From: Planctomycetales bacterium
GTDB taxonomy: Bacteria > Planctomycetota > Phycisphaerae > SM23-33
NCBI GenBank assembly: GCA_030631085.1
Contig: DAOVLV010000103.1
Location: 1 to 6,713 of the forward strand
Direction of reading: 5' to 3'
Length of the DNA: 6,713 bases
The notes below the pieces were generated by a model. That model saw only the letters and a list, made by a program, of their open reading frames with translations, ran no database searches and had not been told where the DNA came from. The number at the start of each line of letters is the position of its first letter. Within the stretch, counting starts at the first letter, position 1. The position numbers were made by a program, and so were the translations under genes. This document shows positions 4,795-6,713 of the stretch, in pieces.

Positions 4795-5898
4795 ATGAAT
4801 AAGCGGAATATATTTACTCGTCGCCTGGCTGCGGTGCGAAGGTTGATGCGCAGCGGCAAAGTCGAAGCGATGCTGCTGACGGACACGCACAACGTGCGCT
4901 ATTGCAGCGGGTTCACCGGCGAAGACTCTTACATGCTTCTGGGCAAGCGATGGGCGAGATTGCTGACCGATGGACGGTTTGCCGAACAGGCACGGATCGA
5001 ATGTCCGCATATCAAAGCCGTCGTCCGCAAAGGCAAAATGACCGACGCGATCGCCGAAGTGTTGAGCAGCCAGAAGGTTCGCCGACTTGGAATTGAAGGA
5101 AATTCCGTAACGGTGTCGTTCAAATCCCGGCTTGGGTCCGCTCTGAAACGGGTGCGGATTAAGGTCTTCGGCGACGAGATAGACACGCTCCGTCAAATCA
5201 AGGACGACAGCGAATTGGCGTCGATTCGCAAGGCTGTTCGTGTGGCGGAGAAGGCGTTTTTGACTCTTACGTCCGGCGGGGCGAAGAAATTTATCGGGAA
5301 ATCCGAGCGTCAGATAGCGGCAGAATTGGAATACCTTATGCGTCAGGGCGGCGCGTCGGGTGCATCCTTTGATACCATTGTAGCGGCTGGTGCACATTCG
5401 GCCTTGCCGCACTATCGGCCAGGCGGGACGAAAATCCGTCGAGGCGACGCCGTTCTTATTGATTGGGGCGCGGTGGTCGAGGGATACTGCTCCGACTTGA
5501 CGCGAGTGGTTTTTGTCGGTAAAATCCCACCTCGAATCGAGCGGATTTACAAGATCGTGCTCCAGGGACAATTGGCCGGTATCAAGGCGATTAGCCCGGG
5601 CGTCAAGTGTGCGTCGGTCGATTCGGCAGCCAGGAGCGTTATCGCCGCCGCTGGTTACGGCGATGCGTTCTCGCACGGGCTGGGACATGGTGTCGGACTG
5701 GCGGTCCACGAACTTCCTCACCTGGGACGGAAGGTCAGAAAGACCCTCATGCCCGGAATGGTCGTTACCGTCGAGCCTGGAATATATCTGCCGGGAATCG
5801 GCGGCGTTCGCATCGAAGATGACGTAGCCGTCGCCGGCGGCGGCGCTAAAAGGCTAAGCCGACTGAGCCGGCGCCCCGAAGACATGCTGCTGCGATAA
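4795..5898 (+). CDS. pepP: Xaa-Pro peptidase, M24 metallopeptidase family (aminopeptidase P-like)
   Basis: This 367-residue protein has the two-domain layout of short PepP/PepQ/YpdF enzymes: a creatinase-like N-terminal domain (NVRYCSGFTGEDSYMLL, 33-49; LTDGRFAEQA, 57-66) and a C-terminal pita-bread catalytic domain (about 137-367). All five expected metal ligands are visible: Asp223 in LIDWGA, Asp234 in SDLTR, His298 in GLGHGVG, Glu327 in TVEPGIY and Glu341 in RIEDD. His206 in LPHYRPG suits a substrate-side role. It would cleave the bond before proline in small peptides in the cytoplasm. The ATG at 4795 is chosen over a TTG two codons earlier; neither has a clear Shine-Dalgarno. accB starts 15 bases after its stop, so the two are probably cotranscribed. 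Whether it is an aminopeptidase or a dipeptidase cannot be told from sequence alone. Confidence 0.9.
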   Translation: MNKRNIFTRRLAAVRRLMRSGKVEAMLLTDTHNVRYCSGFTGEDSYMLLGKRWARLLTDGRFAEQARIECPHIKAVVRKGKMTDAIAEVLSSQKVRRLGIEGNSVTVSFKSRLGSALKRVRIKVFGDEIDTLRQIKDDSELASIRKAVRVAEKAFLTLTSGGAKKFIGKSERQIAAELEYLMRQGGASGASFDTIVAAGAHSALPHYRPGGTKIRRGDAVLIDWGAVVEGYCSDLTRVVFVGKIPPRIERIYKIVLQGQLAGIKAISPGVKCASVDSAARSVIAAAGYGDAFSHGLGHGVGLAVHELPHLGRKVRKTLMPGMVVTVEPGIYLPGIGGVRIEDDVAVAGGGAKRLSRLSRRPEDMLLR

Positions 5899-5913
5899 AG
5901 AGAAGGAATTCTC

Positions 5914-6354
5914 ATGGATATGGATGAAATCAAGGAACTGGTCCGGCTGATGGTTGATAACGAACTCTCCGAACTGGACGTCAGCGACGGTGAAAACAAG
6001 GTCAAACTCAAGCGCGGCGCCGGCGGCGAACCGGTCATGGTCGCAGCACCGGCATCATTGGCGCCTGCCCCCGTACAGGCCGACATCGCCGAACCTGCCT
6101 CCGCCGAGGAAGAATTCATCGAGATTAAAAGCCCGATGGTCGGAACCTTCTACAATGCCGCCGATCCTGATTCTGAACCATATGTAAGTGTCGGCGCCGG
6201 CGTCGGCGCCGACACCATCGTCTGCATCGTCGAGGCAATGAAGGTTATGAACGAAATCAAGGCCGATTGCACCGGTACGATTACCGAGATATGTGTCAAG
6301 AACTCCCAGCCGGTGGAATACGGACAAGTGCTCTTCAAGGTAAAACCCGCCTGA
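5914..6354 (+). CDS. accB: Biotin carboxyl carrier protein of acetyl-CoA carboxylase (BCCP)
   Basis: This 146-residue protein carries the biotinyl motif EAMKVMNEIKA, whose lysine (Lys109) would be biotinylated by BirA. It starts with the usual N-terminal helix MDEIKELVRLMVDNELSELDV, followed by KVKLKRG. An Ala/Pro-rich flexible linker covers about 44-64, and the lipoyl-type domain runs from FIEIKSPMVGTFYNAADPDSEP to the end. BCCP carries CO2 between the AccC carboxylase and the AccA/AccD transferase in the first step of fatty acid synthesis. GAAGGA (5902-5907), 6 bases before the ATG, supports the start. It sits 15 bases after the peptidase gene and 34 bases before accC. The loop before the biotin motif reads VSVGAGVGADTIV, lacking the common VGDxV form, and is encoded by a perfect DNA inverted repeat. 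Confidence 0.96.
   Translation: MDMDEIKELVRLMVDNELSELDVSDGENKVKLKRGAGGEPVMVAAPASLAPAPVQADIAEPASAEEEFIEIKSPMVGTFYNAADPDSEPYVSVGAGVGADTIVCIVEAMKVMNEIKADCTGTITEICVKNSQPVEYGQVLFKVKPA
6188..6215. repeat. Perfect 12-bp inverted repeat inside accB
   Basis: GTGTCGGCGCCG (6188-6199) and CGGCGCCGACAC (6204-6215) are perfect complements around the 4-base loop GCGT. The GC-rich stem would be very stable in mRNA. It encodes the VGAGVGADT loop of BCCP, so it could be a by-product of Gly/Ala/Val codon choice. Confidence 0.7.
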
Positions 6355-6388
6355 TTGCTACGTTATGGTCTTTGAGGAATAAAACAGA

Positions 6389-6713
6389 GTGTTTTCACGG
6401 ATTATGATAGCCAATCGCGGCGAAATTGCGCTGCGGATTATTCGCGCCTGCAAGGAACTTGGCATCGAGGCGGTGGCGGTTTTCAGCGAGGCCGACCGCG
6501 ACGCCGGTTACCTGCGCCTGGCTGACGACCGCATTTGCATAGGTCCAGCCACCGCGATTGACAGTTACCTGAACATCCCGCGAATCATCGCCGCTGCCGA
6601 ACTCGCCGACGTACAGGCAATTCATCCCGGATACGGTTTCCTGGCTGAAAATGCACATTTCGCGGAGGTCTGCCGGAGTTGCCGGATAGAGTTCATCGGT
6701 CCGAGCGTCGAAA
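6389..6713 (+). CDS. accC: Biotin carboxylase subunit of acetyl-CoA carboxylase (3' end outside window)
   Basis: The first 108 codons are present and read MFSRIMIANRGEIALRIIRA with GTG as start, followed by HPGYGFLAENAHFAEVC and IEFIGPSVE. These are signature blocks of the N-terminal (pre-ATP-grasp) biotin carboxylase domain; the ATP-grasp domain itself lies beyond the window. AccC uses ATP and bicarbonate to carboxylate the biotin on AccB. The GTG at 6389 is chosen because GAGG (6374-6377) lies 11 bases upstream; an internal ATG at 6404 would remove the first five residues, which the family usually has. The gene is 34 bases behind accB in the standard accBC order. Confidence 0.97.
   Translation, partial: MFSRIMIANRGEIALRIIRACKELGIEAVAVFSEADRDAGYLRLADDRICIGPATAIDSYLNIPRIIAAAELADVQAIHPGYGFLAENAHFAEVCRSCRIEFIGPSVE

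Noticed and set aside
4623..4892. 90-codon N-terminal extension of larE
   Set aside because: The extension crosses the 88-bp repeat and the start of the divergent peptidase gene and has no family similarity; LarE proteins normally begin shortly before the PP-loop as in the 282-residue form.
4702..5721. Long 339-codon open frame antisense to the peptidase gene
   Set aside because: It overlaps a gene with all five M24 metal ligands in order, shows no recognisable domain, and would read through the three-way-junction repeat. It is explained by GC-rich codon structure of the sense gene.

Overview
The window looks like chromosomal DNA of a Gram-negative-type (diderm) bacterium, with moderately GC-rich genes and repeat-rich AT-rich gaps. 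An MCE/Mla lipid-transport pair, a short ArgA-like acetyltransferase, csrA, and abundant short dispersed repeats would suit a Planctomycetota (Phycisphaerae-like) genome. That placement is an inference from gene style and repeat style; no rRNA or other marker is present.

Layout: (1) 1-40, minus strand: the first codons of a gene resembling an IS701-type transposase, with a perfect hairpin over its ribosome binding site. (2) 149-400, minus: csrA, with a putative promoter and a hairpin that displays its Shine-Dalgarno sequence in a six-base loop, a candidate CsrA autoregulation site. (3) 598-1050, plus: short GNAT enzyme of the ArgA (N-acetylglutamate synthase) type. (4) 1047-1213: degenerate 7-bp tandem repeat arrays in both orientations. 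(5) 1229-3110, plus: overlapping mlaF and mlaD, the ATPase and MCE subunits of a lipid transporter, without mlaE. (6) 3139-3777: an AT-rich unknown membrane-anchored protein gene on the minus strand, bracketed by a perfect 22-bp inverted repeat. (7) 3774-4622, minus: larE, a sulfur transferase for the nickel-pincer cofactor. (8) 4663-4750: an 88-bp element that can fold as a three-way junction and holds a perfect TATAAT in its linker. (9) 4795-6713, plus: Xaa-Pro peptidase, accB and the start of accC, a tight operon supplying two acetyl-CoA carboxylase components.

The protein genes are mostly ordinary housekeeping or regulatory genes. The unusual content lies between them: at least four repeat types fill the gaps, and three genes (csrA, the ArgA-like gene, larE) have their stop codon inside a repeat. 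The best candidates for something undescribed are the 22-bp-IR-bounded single-gene unit at 3139-3768 and the three-way-junction element at 4663-4750. I found no CRISPR array, tRNA or rRNA, and no multi-gene defence system.
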